Below, piece after piece: positions 27,274 through 36,724 of a DNA stretch of 64,000 bases (position 1 is the first letter of the stretch; each line of letters begins with the position of its first letter). Below the pieces are notes generated by a model. It worked only from the letters and a program-made list of their open reading frames with translations. It was not told where the DNA came from and ran no database searches. The stretch is from Chitinophaga pollutisoli (lineage in GTDB: Bacteria; Bacteroidota; Bacteroidia; Chitinophagales; Chitinophagaceae): NCBI RefSeq assembly GCF_038396755.1, contig NZ_CP149822.1, positions 5,486,001 to 5,550,000 on the forward strand, in the 5' to 3' direction. The position numbers were made by a program, and so were the translations under genes.

Positions 27274-27281
27274 TATTTTTG
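27274..27281 (+). promoter_or_regulatory. -7 box of the fucosidase gene
   Basis: TATTTTTG matches TAnnTTTG and ends 6 bases before the ATG at 27288. No clear -33 TTG is seen. It gives the fucosidase gene its own start of transcription after the HTCS stop at 27216. Confidence 0.45.
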
Positions 27282-27287
27282 GTACTT

Positions 27288-28715
27288 ATGATAAGCCATA
27301 TAAAACAAACCATCACCGCACTCGCGCTTACCCTCGCCCTGGCCGGGAGCGCAAAGGCGCAGCAACCCGTGCCGTTGCGATACGGGGCCCAATACACGGG
27401 CATGCGCACCGACGAAGCCATGCAGCAATGGAGGAGCCACCGGTTCGGGCAATTCATCCACTGGGGCCTTTACGCCATCCCCGGCGGCGTCTGGAACGGG
27501 AAAACGTACAATTACGCCGCAGAATTCCTGAAATCCAGCGCCCGCATCCCCACGGCCACTTGGGATTCGCTCATGTACCAGTTCAACCCGCGGGAATTCG
27601 ACGCCCGCGCCTGGGCGAAGATGGCGAAGCAAATGGGCGCCAGATACATGACCATCACCACCAAGCATCACGAAGGATTTTGCCTCTGGCCCACCAAATT
27701 CACCGATTTCAACATCAGCAACACCCCCTTCCGCCGGGATATCCTGAAGGAACTGGTGGATGCGTATAATGCTGAAGGGATCGACGTTAACTTTTACTAT
27801 TCCGTGCTCGACTGGCATCACCCCGACTGGCGCTACGATATCAAATCCCCCGAAGACAGCGTCGCTTTCCGCCGCTTCCTCGATTTCGCCGGCAACCAGC
27901 TGAAGGAGCTCGCCACCAATTATCCCACCGTGAAAGCTTTCTGGTTCGACGGTACCTGGGACAGTTCCATCAAGAAAAACGGTTGGTGGACGCTGGAGGC
28001 GGAACAGATGCTGAAATCCGTCCGCCCGGGCATGATCGTTAATTCCCGGTTGCGCGCCGATGACTTCGGGAAGCGCCACTTCGATTCCAACAACCAGCTG
28101 ATGGGCGATTACGAATCCGGTTATGAGCGCCGCCTGCCCAATCCGGTGAAGGACCTGCAGGTCACAAAATGGGATTGGGAAGCGTGTATGACGGTGCCCG
28201 AAAATCAGTGGGGTTACCACCGCGACTGGACCGTTTCGCACGTCAAATCGCCGCTGGAGCTGCTGGAAATGTTGGTGCACGCCACGTCTATGGGCGGTAA
28301 TTTTTTGTTGAATTTCGGGCCCGACGGCAACGGGGGTTTCCGGAATGAAGAGCGCCACATCGCGCAGTTCATCGGCAAATGGATGGAGAAAAACGGCCCC
28401 GTGATTTGGGATTGCGGCTACGCCGGATGGGAGAAACAGGACTGGGGTTATTTCACCCGAAAGAACGGCAGCGCCCATGTGAATATGATCGTTTTCAACA
28501 AACCGGTGTCGGGGTTATTGAAAGTGAAGGTGAAGGGTGATGTGAAGATACTGTCTGCCAAAGCGGGCGGCAAGGCTTACCGCGTGGAAGAGATTGCGAA
28601 GAACGAATACTTCATTCATTTTACAGATAGAAAGATGACCGAACCGCGGGTAATCGTATTGGAAACGGCGAAAGCTTCGGAAGCCGCCGATAAATACCAG
28701 GACGCGAGAACCTGA
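27288..28715 (+). CDS. GH29 alpha-L-fucosidase, secreted
   Basis: I start at the ATG at 27288, which opens a signal peptide (MISHIKQTITALALTLALAG, cut after AKAQ). The catalytic barrel shows the GH29 blocks FGQFIHWGLYAIPGG, MTITTKHHEGFCLW, FYYSVLDWHHPDW and the nucleophile region KAFWFDGTWD, whose Asp is the expected nucleophile. A C-terminal beta domain completes 475 residues. It hydrolyses terminal alpha-L-fucose from glycans in the periplasm or outside. It follows the HTCS by 71 bases in the same direction, without SusCD genes of its own nearby. Confidence 0.93.
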   Translation: MISHIKQTITALALTLALAGSAKAQQPVPLRYGAQYTGMRTDEAMQQWRSHRFGQFIHWGLYAIPGGVWNGKTYNYAAEFLKSSARIPTATWDSLMYQFNPREFDARAWAKMAKQMGARYMTITTKHHEGFCLWPTKFTDFNISNTPFRRDILKELVDAYNAEGIDVNFYYSVLDWHHPDWRYDIKSPEDSVAFRRFLDFAGNQLKELATNYPTVKAFWFDGTWDSSIKKNGWWTLEAEQMLKSVRPGMIVNSRLRADDFGKRHFDSNNQLMGDYESGYERRLPNPVKDLQVTKWDWEACMTVPENQWGYHRDWTVSHVKSPLELLEMLVHATSMGGNFLLNFGPDGNGGFRNEERHIAQFIGKWMEKNGPVIWDCGYAGWEKQDWGYFTRKNGSAHVNMIVFNKPVSGLLKVKVKGDVKILSAKAGGKAYRVEEIAKNEYFIHFTDRKMTEPRVIVLETAKASEAADKYQDART

Positions 28716-28750
28716 TAGCCTGAGAAAAGTAACGTTGATAAATAAGTGAG

Positions 28751-28772
28751 GCTCCCGGGCGCGGGGGCTTTT
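28751..28772 (+). terminator. Terminator after the fucosidase gene
   Basis: The arms GCTCCCG (28751-28757) and CGGGGGC (28762-28768) pair with one wobble around GGCG and are followed by TTTTA. The hairpin touches the stop codon of the convergent PAS gene. Confidence 0.65.
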
Positions 28773-30324
28773 ACTTATCCTCCACTACCTTGAAAATCCG
28801 GTTGCATTTATCCGCAACGGTATGGATGATCTCATCCATTTCTTTGGCGATTTTTTCAATACCGGCCAATAGCGGGAGGTTGGCGGGATCGGTGAGATTA
28901 TCTTTGTTAATGAGGCCCACCACGCCGAGCATGGAAGCTACGGGGCGGCGGAGGCTGTGGGAGCTCATGTGGGCTACTTTCTGCAGTTCCTCGATGTAGG
29001 TTTTCTTATCCGTGATGTCTTCCATGGCGCCGATCATACGGATGGGCTGGTTTGCTTCGTTGTACATGACGTATACCCTGTCGAAAACATAGCGGTATTT
29101 GCCGTCGGCGCAGAGGAAGCGGTATTCCGCCGCCAGGGTACTGCGTTTTTCGGCGATGGCCTGTTGTAAACCGGCGATGACTTTGGGCGCATCTTCCGGG
29201 TGGACGTGCGCTTCCCACCAGTTTTCCGTATCGTCTGCCTTCCGGTGGCCGAACATGATGGAAAGATTGTTATTCCAGTGCATGGTGTTGGCGACCATGT
29301 CGTAATCCCAGATGACGTTGCTGGTAGCGAGGGTGACCATTTCGTAGCGGTCGAGGGCTTTTTGCAGGCTGAGCTGTTGATGTTTCCGGTGGGTAATATC
29401 CCGCGCAAAGCAGGAAACACCCACCACGCGTTGTTGTTTGCGTATAGGGTGGAAGGTGATTTCCGCGAAGGCCAGGCCCATATCCTCCAGCTCCAGGGAT
29501 TCTTCAATGATATGCGCTTCGCCGGCGAGGCTGCGTTCGTAGTATTCGTTCCAGCGCTGGATTTCTTCTTCAGTGTCGCCTTTGACGAGGGGGCCGCCTA
29601 CATGCACTTCCTGGTTTTTGAACTGGCGTATGCTGTCGCGGAAGGCGTTGTTGAAAGCGGTGTAATGCTTGCGGTCGTCTACGGCCCAAATGAGATCATC
29701 CGTGCTGTTGATGATGGAATTAAGCAGCAGTTCCTGGCGGGAAAGGGCTTCGAAGGCAATATGTTTGTCGGTTACGTCTGAGATGCTGACGATTTCCACT
29801 TCGCGGCCTTTGTAATGGGTACCGAAGGTGCGGATATCGACGAATATGAGGGAGCCGTCTTTTTTGAGATGCTTCCAGGTGCCGAAGTTCTGAAAACCGG
29901 ATGTGGTAAAGCGGGTAACGTCGAGCACTTTCTGGATTTCTTCTTTGGGGCGTACCTGTAAGATGGTCATGGTACGGAATTCTTCCAGCGTATAGCCGTA
30001 GAGGTGGATGGCGGCATCGTTAACATCGACGAATTCCAGCGATTTGCGGTCATAGATCCACATGGGCTGGGGGCTTTCGCGGAACACGCGGATATATGCC
30101 ATTTCGAGCCGGCGCACGGAGCTGCGGGATTTGGACAACAACCAAAACAGCAGCAGCGACGAGAGCAGTACGAAGAGTAAGCCTTTGGCGTATTGCACTT
30201 TGAGTAACATGGTTGGGGTATGCTCCGCCAGCCATTGCAGGAGCGAGTCCGTTAGCAATATCCAGAGCACTCCGGCGGTGAAGTAAATCAGCACCGTTCG
30301 GATTGGCGACAGTAGGTGGGTCAT
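28771..30324 (-). CDS. Membrane PAS-domain sensor ending in a DHp-like helix, no ATPase domain
   Basis: Two transmembrane helices occupy residues about 8-28 and 42-62. Three PAS domains follow (roughly 72-190, 195-310 and 320-440), the first containing ESPQPMWIYDRKSLEFVDVN. After the last comes VAHMSSHSLRRPVASMLGVV, which looks like a histidine kinase dimerisation box with His456. Only 61 residues remain after that His, and no N, G1 or G2 ATP-binding box is present. The protein (517 residues) therefore cannot autophosphorylate by itself. It may be phosphorylated by, or scaffold, another kinase. No partner regulator adjoins it. Confidence 0.85.
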   Translation of the reverse strand: MTHLLSPIRTVLIYFTAGVLWILLTDSLLQWLAEHTPTMLLKVQYAKGLLFVLLSSLLLFWLLSKSRSSVRRLEMAYIRVFRESPQPMWIYDRKSLEFVDVNDAAIHLYGYTLEEFRTMTILQVRPKEEIQKVLDVTRFTTSGFQNFGTWKHLKKDGSLIFVDIRTFGTHYKGREVEIVSISDVTDKHIAFEALSRQELLLNSIINSTDDLIWAVDDRKHYTAFNNAFRDSIRQFKNQEVHVGGPLVKGDTEEEIQRWNEYYERSLAGEAHIIEESLELEDMGLAFAEITFHPIRKQQRVVGVSCFARDITHRKHQQLSLQKALDRYEMVTLATSNVIWDYDMVANTMHWNNNLSIMFGHRKADDTENWWEAHVHPEDAPKVIAGLQQAIAEKRSTLAAEYRFLCADGKYRYVFDRVYVMYNEANQPIRMIGAMEDITDKKTYIEELQKVAHMSSHSLRRPVASMLGVVGLINKDNLTDPANLPLLAGIEKIAKEMDEIIHTVADKCNRIFKVVEDK

Positions 30325-30417
30325 ATTCTGCTGTTTATCAGACGATCAAGACACCGGAATTTACTGAAAATTTGGTCTTGTTGCGGATTCGGAGGGGAAG
30401 ATTTATAAATGGCGGCG

Positions 30418-31071
30418 TCAATTGAGGGAGTGGTCGATTTCGAGGACGCCGGAGAAGAGGGGCTCGTTCTTCCCGGGCAGGCATGCACTCACCCGCACGG
30501 GTACATAATCAGCGATAAGATGGAAAATATCTTCGTTTTCCAGCGAATGGATTTCCAACTGGGGATAAGGGGAGTTGCGGTCGAGCTTCAGGCGGATGGG
30601 CAATGCATGTACGCCGGAAACAACCATGCCGCGCCAGGGATTCATCTCATTGTCGGGCTTTAGCGTTACATGGCGGCCATGCAGCGGTAGCTGCCGGAAC
30701 AGGGGAGGCGCCGCGGGCGTTTTCACCAGGAGGATGCCGGTAGTCAGAAATAGGTACAATAACAGCATAATCAGGATGATCTCACTGTCTTGTTGCATCA
30801 GCACCGTCAGCGGCACTAATCCCATTACGGCGCAAAGCCAGACAAGCGCCTTGCGCTGATAAACGCCCATCCCGGCCGGAAATAACCTGCTCACACAGAA
30901 CCCTGCGAATATAGCGGAGGGCGCCGTATACAGGAATATTTTCGGAAACACGCCCATTGCCTGCGCGGCGGTGGCGTTGGTCATGGCCGCTGACATATAA
31001 AAGATAAAGATCGATGGGGGTAACGCGGCGATGATCCAGATTTTCAGGGTATACCAAAAGAACGTTTTCAT
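30418..31071 (-). CDS. Membrane protein with a C-terminal soluble domain, unknown family
   Basis: I start at the ATG at 31071 (MKTFFWYTLKIWIIAALPPS); a TTG upstream adds four residues. Residues 1-130 contain four helices. The last 85 residues are soluble and beta-rich (LPLHGRHVTLKPDNEMNPWR, LPIRLKLDRNSPYPQLEIHS). It is 217 residues long. I do not recognise the family. It lies alone between the PAS gene (93 bases) and the divergent amidase gene. Confidence 0.7.
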   Translation of the reverse strand: MKTFFWYTLKIWIIAALPPSIFIFYMSAAMTNATAAQAMGVFPKIFLYTAPSAIFAGFCVSRLFPAGMGVYQRKALVWLCAVMGLVPLTVLMQQDSEIILIMLLLYLFLTTGILLVKTPAAPPLFRQLPLHGRHVTLKPDNEMNPWRGMVVSGVHALPIRLKLDRNSPYPQLEIHSLENEDIFHLIADYVPVRVSACLPGKNEPLFSGVLEIDHSLN

Positions 31072-31164
31072 ACGATAGGGCAAAGAACGGAAATAATCAT
31101 CATCCGAACAATACCTGTTAACACCTATAAACTACCGTTCGTGTTAAATTTCGTAGATTTAAAG

Positions 31165-31986
31165 ATGTGGAAGAAAATCCTGATCGTAACAACCGTAGCG
31201 GCCGTCGGCGCCTGTTCTCCCCAACCGTACAAAGCCACCAACAAAGTGTACCGTTCTGAAGCCAAACGATGGTCCGGTGTGGTGAGGTCCCAGCCCGACA
31301 ATATCCCCGTTACCGCCGTTGCGCCGCCCGCATGGGCGGGCACTGTCAATTTCAACCTGCGCAAGCCTAACTATGTCATCATTCATCACACCGCACAAAA
31401 TTCCTGCGAGCAAACGCTGCGTACTTTTACCCTGGAACGTACCCAGGTAAGCGCCCACTACGTCATTTGCCGCGACGGTACCGTACACCACATGCTCAAC
31501 GATTACCTCCGCGCCTGGCACGGCGGTGCCTCCAAATGGGGCAGCCTCACCGACATCAATTCCGCTTCCATCGGCATCGAACTGGACAACAACGGCTTCG
31601 AGCCCTTTGATAGCATGCAGATCCGTAGCCTGCTGGTAGTGCTCGACACCCTCAAAAAACGGTATAACATCCCCGCCATCAACTTCATCGGCCACGGCGA
31701 CATCGCGCCCCGCCGCAAAAACGACCCCAGCGTCCTATTCCCCTGGAACCGCCTGGCGGAGAAAGGTTTCGGCATCTGGTATGGCGATACTTCACGCATC
31801 ACCCTGCCCGACAATTTCAGCAACCTCCAGGCGCTGCGGGTCATCGGCTACGATTTACAGGACACTTCGGCCGCCATACAGGCTTTCAAACGGCACTTCG
31901 TGCCCTCGGATTCCCTGTCGGCGCCCGCTACGCTGTCCGACGGCTCCCGGAAGATCCTCATGAGTGTTATGCAACAGGCTTTATAG
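31165..31986 (+). CDS. N-acetylmuramoyl-L-alanine amidase (Amidase_2), lipoprotein
   Basis: The ATG at 31165 gives a lipoprotein signal (MWKKILIVTTVAAVGAC, lipobox VGAC); an earlier GTG frame start lacks this. The amidase_2 zinc site is visible as NYVIIHHTAQNS and FIGHGDIAPRRKNDPSVLFP, with a middle block VSAHYVICRDGTVHHML and a Glu in SIGIELDNNG. The 273-residue enzyme cleaves the bond between MurNAc and L-Ala in peptidoglycan and resembles the AmiD recycling/remodelling type. It is anchored in the outer or inner membrane facing the periplasm. A strong terminator follows at 32011. Confidence 0.92.
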   Translation: MWKKILIVTTVAAVGACSPQPYKATNKVYRSEAKRWSGVVRSQPDNIPVTAVAPPAWAGTVNFNLRKPNYVIIHHTAQNSCEQTLRTFTLERTQVSAHYVICRDGTVHHMLNDYLRAWHGGASKWGSLTDINSASIGIELDNNGFEPFDSMQIRSLLVVLDTLKKRYNIPAINFIGHGDIAPRRKNDPSVLFPWNRLAEKGFGIWYGDTSRITLPDNFSNLQALRVIGYDLQDTSAAIQAFKRHFVPSDSLSAPATLSDGSRKILMSVMQQAL

Positions 31987-32010
31987 ACTTGCTTACCCAT
32001 ACATTGAAAA

Positions 32011-32044
32011 AAGCGGAGTGAGAACACTCCGCTTTTGCTTTTTT
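32011..32044 (+). terminator. Bidirectional terminator between amidase and SusD
   Basis: The arms AAGCGGAGTG (32011-32020) and CACTCCGCTT (32025-32034) form a perfect 10-bp stem with an AGAA loop, followed by TTGCTTTTTT. The A-rich left flank lets it work for the minus-strand SusD gene as well. Confidence 0.88.
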
Positions 32045-32069
32045 CCACGTTACTCCAATCTATATTGAA

Positions 32070-33653
32070 TCAATAGAACGGATTCTGTTCAAGTTTGGGA
32101 TTGAGGTCGCGTTCCGCAGTGGGAATGGGCCACCAGTAATCCCTTTTTACGTCAAACTTCCGTGTTTCGAGGAAGCTGCCGTTGTATTTTTTCGCGTCGG
32201 AATTCATGACTGTTTCGATGGTCTTCCAGCGGCGGATGTCGTTATAGTAGGTCGCTTCACCGGCGAATTCGATCCTTCTTTCCTTGCGGATGGCTTCGCG
32301 CATCTGTGATGGATTGAGGCCCGCCGCGATCTCGGGCATGTCTACGCGGTCGCGGATTTCTTTCAGGGCGGCGTAAACGGTACCATCCGGACCAGACGTT
32401 TCATTGCGCGCTTCGGCATACATCATCAGTACGTCTGCGTAACGGAGCACGATGAAGTTGGTTTCCGACTGTCCGCCCACCAGCGAGGATTTATCTGAAG
32501 GGGGCGCATCGCGGTCATAGATGGAGAATTTCTTCATCCCGAAACCGGTAATGGCAAAGCGTTTATCGTCAATGATATTGCCCATGTACATGTCGCCGGG
32601 GAAGGTGAGGGTGGCATACATGCGCGGGTCGCGGTTTTCGTAAGGCTTGGCGGGGTCGTAACCGGAGCCTGCTTCCGTGGGGAACAGCCCGTTATCCATC
32701 GGATAGGCCATAACGAGGTCGAGCAGCGGCGCATTGGTGTTGTACTGGCGGCAGATGAGGTCGAAGGAATTGCCTTGTTCCGGCCACATGTACTGCACAT
32801 CGAAGATTACTTCTTTGTTGTTTTCGTTTTGGGGAAGGAAAAGGGCGCGGTAATCGTCGAAGAGGTCATAACCGGCTTGCCCGGCGATATCCATGACGGC
32901 TTTGGCAGCGTTTTCCGCGTCTTTCCATTTCTGCAGGTCGCCGGCCGGGTTCATGAGCGGTGAAGCTTCGAACAGGAGCAGGCGGGCTTTGAGCGCGAGT
33001 GCGGCGCCTTTGGTCACGCGGCCTTTGTCGGTAGCGGCGGTATATTTTACCGGGAGGTATTTGGCGGCGCTGTCCAGATCCTTGAATACCTGCGTTAATA
33101 CCTGTGCGCGGGGCGTGCGGGGCAGAAAGCCGTCTTTATTCGGGTCGGGCGTGGTGAGGATCAGCGGCGCATCACCATAGTAGGTGGTGAGCATCGAGTA
33201 GTACAGGGCGCGGAGGAACAAGGCCTGCGCGCTCATACGCTCGAGGTTGGCCTGCGACATGCCCGGTACGGAAGGCGCTTTTTCCAGGAATGTATTGCAA
33301 CGCCCGATGCCGCCGTATGCATCCGCCCAACGGGCAGTGATAATGCCTCCGGTGGCGGCGCTGTGGTCGCTGCGGGCCATCGTTCCGAAATTCATCGTGT
33401 TGCCGTACAGGTTAGGCGTGGCGCATTCTTCCCAGAGCGCCGTGGCGTTGTTGGAACCCTTGCCGCCATAAATGCCGTCGTTGCGGAGAATGCTGTAACA
33501 TCCGTTGAGGCCGGCATTGGCCTGGTCCATATTTTGCCAGAAAGTATTTTCGAGATATCTGTCGGTGGGATTCACGTCGAGGAGCGATGTGTTACAGGCG
33601 GCAGCCGCGACCGTCATCAATCCTCCGAGTGCCCATATTTTCAACTGTTGCAT
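32070..33653 (-). CDS. SusD/RagB family nutrient-binding lipoprotein
   Basis: The 527-residue protein has lipobox VAAAAC with Cys20. It shows the SusD helices (MSAQALFLRALYYSMLTTYY) and the C-terminal blocks ALKEIRDRVDMPEIAAGL and IRKERRIEFAGEATYYNDIR. It ends with WPIPTAERDLNPKLEQNPFY, a common SusD tail. It lies 20 bases after its SusC partner and the operon ends at the terminator at 32011. No hydrolase genes accompany the pair, so the ligand is unknown. Confidence 0.95.
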   Translation of the reverse strand: MQQLKIWALGGLMTVAAAACNTSLLDVNPTDRYLENTFWQNMDQANAGLNGCYSILRNDGIYGGKGSNNATALWEECATPNLYGNTMNFGTMARSDHSAATGGIITARWADAYGGIGRCNTFLEKAPSVPGMSQANLERMSAQALFLRALYYSMLTTYYGDAPLILTTPDPNKDGFLPRTPRAQVLTQVFKDLDSAAKYLPVKYTAATDKGRVTKGAALALKARLLLFEASPLMNPAGDLQKWKDAENAAKAVMDIAGQAGYDLFDDYRALFLPQNENNKEVIFDVQYMWPEQGNSFDLICRQYNTNAPLLDLVMAYPMDNGLFPTEAGSGYDPAKPYENRDPRMYATLTFPGDMYMGNIIDDKRFAITGFGMKKFSIYDRDAPPSDKSSLVGGQSETNFIVLRYADVLMMYAEARNETSGPDGTVYAALKEIRDRVDMPEIAAGLNPSQMREAIRKERRIEFAGEATYYNDIRRWKTIETVMNSDAKKYNGSFLETRKFDVKRDYWWPIPTAERDLNPKLEQNPFY

Positions 33654-33673
33654 TGTTTCGTTTTTAATATGGA

Positions 33674-36600
33674 TTAGAAGGTTACGTTAACACCCGCGGT
33701 GAAAGTCTTCATCATCGGGTAAGTGTACAAATCGTTTCTGTTGACGAGCGACTCGGGATCCATGTCTTTGTACTTGCTGATGGTCAGCAGGTTTTCGGCA
33801 TTGGCGTACACGGTGATCTTCGTCATTTTCAGTTTATCCATGAGCGATTTCGGTATGGAGTAGGCCAGTTGCAGATTTTTAAGACGCAGGTAGTTGCCGC
33901 TGCGGAGCCAGAAATCGTTCAGCTGGGTGAAGTTAGCCTGGTCGCCGATGGTCAGCAGGGGCAGGCGTGCGTTCGGGTTTTCGGGCGTCCAGGTGTCGCG
34001 GGTCCATTCCCAGGTGGCATTGGCGCCGTTGTTGAAGGGAACGGCCAGGTTGGCGCGCGGATATACTTTGATACCGGCTACGCCTTGCCAGGCGGAAGTC
34101 AGCGAGAAGCCTTTGTAGTCGAGATTCAGGCCGAATGCGAATGTATATTTGGGTACCATGCCGGAGGCGTTCACGACCACGCGGTCGTCGCCATTGATCA
34201 CACCGTCGCCGTTTTGGTCCTTAAACCGGATGAAGCCGGGACGGGGATTGCCGGGTTGCGTGGCATGCTTGCTGATCTCTTCCTGGTTCTGGAAGAAGCC
34301 GTCTGACTCAAGCACGTAGAAGGAGTTCATCGCGTGCCCAGCCTTCACGATGGTGCTCCCGCTGATCCGGGATTCGCCGTTTACGCTTAATACTTCGTTT
34401 TTATTGTAGGACACGTTGCCCCAGATATTGTAATTCAGGTCACGCAAATTGTTGCGGTATTGCAGGGTCAGCTCGATGCCCCTGTTGTCTACCGTTGCAA
34501 TGTTGCGGATCGGCCCGGCGAGGTTGCCTACCTGCGCAGGAAGATTGGTGCGGTACAGGATGTCGTTGGTACGACGGATGTATGCGTCCAGTGTGAGGCC
34601 AATGCGGTTGTTCCAGAAATTCACGTCCGCGCCGCCATTATAGGTATACGCCGTTTCCCAATGCATGTTCGGGTCTACAGCGCCGGTTACCGCTGCGCCG
34701 GGCACGCGCGTGCCGCCAAAGCTGTAGTCCTGTCCGAGCGCCACGGTCGGATAATTATTATAGAGATCTGCTGCCTGGTTGCCCAGGGCGCCAGCTGATA
34801 CGCGGAGCTTAAGCTGGTTGATGAACCTGCTGTTGAAGAACGGTTCGCGGTCGATTCGCCAGCCTGCGGATGCGGAAGGGAAACGAGACCAGCGTTGTTG
34901 TTTGCTGAATCGGGAAGAACCATCCGCGCGCATGGTGAATTCGAACAGGTATTTCTCATCATATTCATATTCCGCACGGCCGAAATACGACATGATTACG
35001 TCGCGGGTGGTGTTGCCGCCGGTGGCTTGCCATACCAGGCCGCCGTCGAGTGCGGTGATGGTATTGTCGAGGTAGCCTGTCATGCCGGCGTTGAACTGGT
35101 CCTTGTCATAGTTGTCGTAGCTGGAACCGACCATCACTTTCACCATATGCTTGTTGAAGGTTTTACCCCAGTCGAGTGTATTGTAGAAGTGGATTGCCAG
35201 GTCGTTTTCGTCCGTTTTGGCGTTGCGGGGCGCCGTGGCTGGGGAGTTCCAGTTGGTGGCGGCGCCTGTCTTCGGGTTGAAGGTTTGCAGGCGGGGCGTG
35301 TTGGTGGTCAGCAGGCCGTCGTATTTATCCGCGCCGAACTTGATGGTGTATTTCACATCAAACGGCAGCTGGTATTCTGCGAATACGGTGGCCAGGAAGC
35401 GCTGTACCAGTTTGGTGGTGAGGGCGCCGTAGGCATGCAGGCGGGGATGTTCCCAGTTGTTGCGGCCTTCCGTTCTCAGCCAGGAGTTGCCATAGCGGCC
35501 ATCGGCCAGCGTATCAGTGAGGATGGGCAGCGTGCGGCTCATGGCCTGCCAGAAAGTATTGTAGGTCGGCTGCGTGTAGTTGCGGTAATAGCCATCGAGC
35601 GTGATGCCCGCTTTCAGGCGTTTGGTTACGTTCATGGAGGCGTTCAGGCCGAGCGAATAGTTTTTGTTGTGGTTGGCGGGGCCGAACATGATACCGTCGC
35701 GGTCGAGGAAACCGAGAGAAAGGCGGTATTGGTATTGTTCGGTGCTTCCGGAGATGCTGAGGTCGTGTTTCTGGATGGAACCATTGTCTACAGCGATCTT
35801 GTACCAATCGTTGGCGGGGTAGGTGATGGGATCTTTCGCCATGTTTTCTTCATATTCCTTGATATTGGCGTCGGAATATTCCGCTGCTTTGCCAATGTTG
35901 AGGAGCGCCTGGTTTTTGGTGCGCATGTAAACGATCGGGTCGTTGATGGCGTCGGGGAGGAAGGTGGCTTTGTGGAAGCCGCGGTAGTAGCCGTAGTTCA
36001 CTTTGGATTTACCTTTCCCTTTCTTGGTGGTCACCATGATCACGCCGTTGGCGCCGCGGGAACCGTAAATGGCGGCGGCCGCGTCTTTCAGTACGGAAAC
36101 AGATTCGATATCGTTCGGGTTGAGCTCGTCCATAGAATATTCTATGCCGTCAACCAGTACCAGTGGATTGTTGTTATTGAGCGTGCCGATGCCTCGGATG
36201 CGGATGGTGGAGCGGTCGACGCCGGGCTGGGAGTTACCCAGGTTCACGAACAAGCCGGGAGTTCCGGAGAGGGCGTTGGATACGTTGGTTACGGGCCTGT
36301 TTTCGATCTGGGCCGCGTCGAGCATGGAAACGGCGCCGGTGAGGGTGGCTTTTTTCTTGGTGCCGTAACCTACCACCACGGTTTCATTAAGCTTCTGAAC
36401 GTCTTCCTGCAGCTGCACGTTAATGGCGGCGGCTTTGGCGACTTTCATTTCGAAGGAAAGGTGGCCGATGAAGGAGAATTTGAGGGTAGCGCCGGTGGGG
36501 GCGGAGATTTTGAATTCGCCGTTGACATCGGTGGCGGTTCCTTTGGAAGTTCCCAGGATCTGGACGCTGACGCCCATGAGGGGAGTGCCGTCTGCGGCGG

Positions 36601-36724
36601 AGGTGACTTTCCCGGTAAGGGGCACGTCTTGCGCGGAAAGCGGCATCGACGCGGTGCAGAAGATCCCGAGGGCGGCAGTAAGGAGCCGGCGCATGAGGGA
36701 TCGCTTGACAAGCTTCATTTGCAT
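33674..36724 (-). CDS. SusC/RagA family TonB-linked outer membrane transporter
   Basis: In 1016 residues the order is a signal peptide ending PLSAQ, a carboxypeptidase-D-like domain (DVPLTGKVTSAADGTPLMGV onward) and a TonB-box region LNETVVVGYGTKKKA. The plug contains LKDAAAAIYGSRGANGVIMV, and the barrel ends TFTAGVNVTF. The start is the ATG at 36724; a second ATG two codons later is equally usable. It precedes SusD by 20 bases in a two-gene operon and is divergent from the DeoR regulator at 37192 across 467 AT-rich bases that contain its predicted promoter. Confidence 0.96.
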   Translation of the reverse strand: MQMKLVKRSLMRRLLTAALGIFCTASMPLSAQDVPLTGKVTSAADGTPLMGVSVQILGTSKGTATDVNGEFKISAPTGATLKFSFIGHLSFEMKVAKAAAINVQLQEDVQKLNETVVVGYGTKKKATLTGAVSMLDAAQIENRPVTNVSNALSGTPGLFVNLGNSQPGVDRSTIRIRGIGTLNNNNPLVLVDGIEYSMDELNPNDIESVSVLKDAAAAIYGSRGANGVIMVTTKKGKGKSKVNYGYYRGFHKATFLPDAINDPIVYMRTKNQALLNIGKAAEYSDANIKEYEENMAKDPITYPANDWYKIAVDNGSIQKHDLSISGSTEQYQYRLSLGFLDRDGIMFGPANHNKNYSLGLNASMNVTKRLKAGITLDGYYRNYTQPTYNTFWQAMSRTLPILTDTLADGRYGNSWLRTEGRNNWEHPRLHAYGALTTKLVQRFLATVFAEYQLPFDVKYTIKFGADKYDGLLTTNTPRLQTFNPKTGAATNWNSPATAPRNAKTDENDLAIHFYNTLDWGKTFNKHMVKVMVGSSYDNYDKDQFNAGMTGYLDNTITALDGGLVWQATGGNTTRDVIMSYFGRAEYEYDEKYLFEFTMRADGSSRFSKQQRWSRFPSASAGWRIDREPFFNSRFINQLKLRVSAGALGNQAADLYNNYPTVALGQDYSFGGTRVPGAAVTGAVDPNMHWETAYTYNGGADVNFWNNRIGLTLDAYIRRTNDILYRTNLPAQVGNLAGPIRNIATVDNRGIELTLQYRNNLRDLNYNIWGNVSYNKNEVLSVNGESRISGSTIVKAGHAMNSFYVLESDGFFQNQEEISKHATQPGNPRPGFIRFKDQNGDGVINGDDRVVVNASGMVPKYTFAFGLNLDYKGFSLTSAWQGVAGIKVYPRANLAVPFNNGANATWEWTRDTWTPENPNARLPLLTIGDQANFTQLNDFWLRSGNYLRLKNLQLAYSIPKSLMDKLKMTKITVYANAENLLTISKYKDMDPESLVNRNDLYTYPMMKTFTAGVNVTF

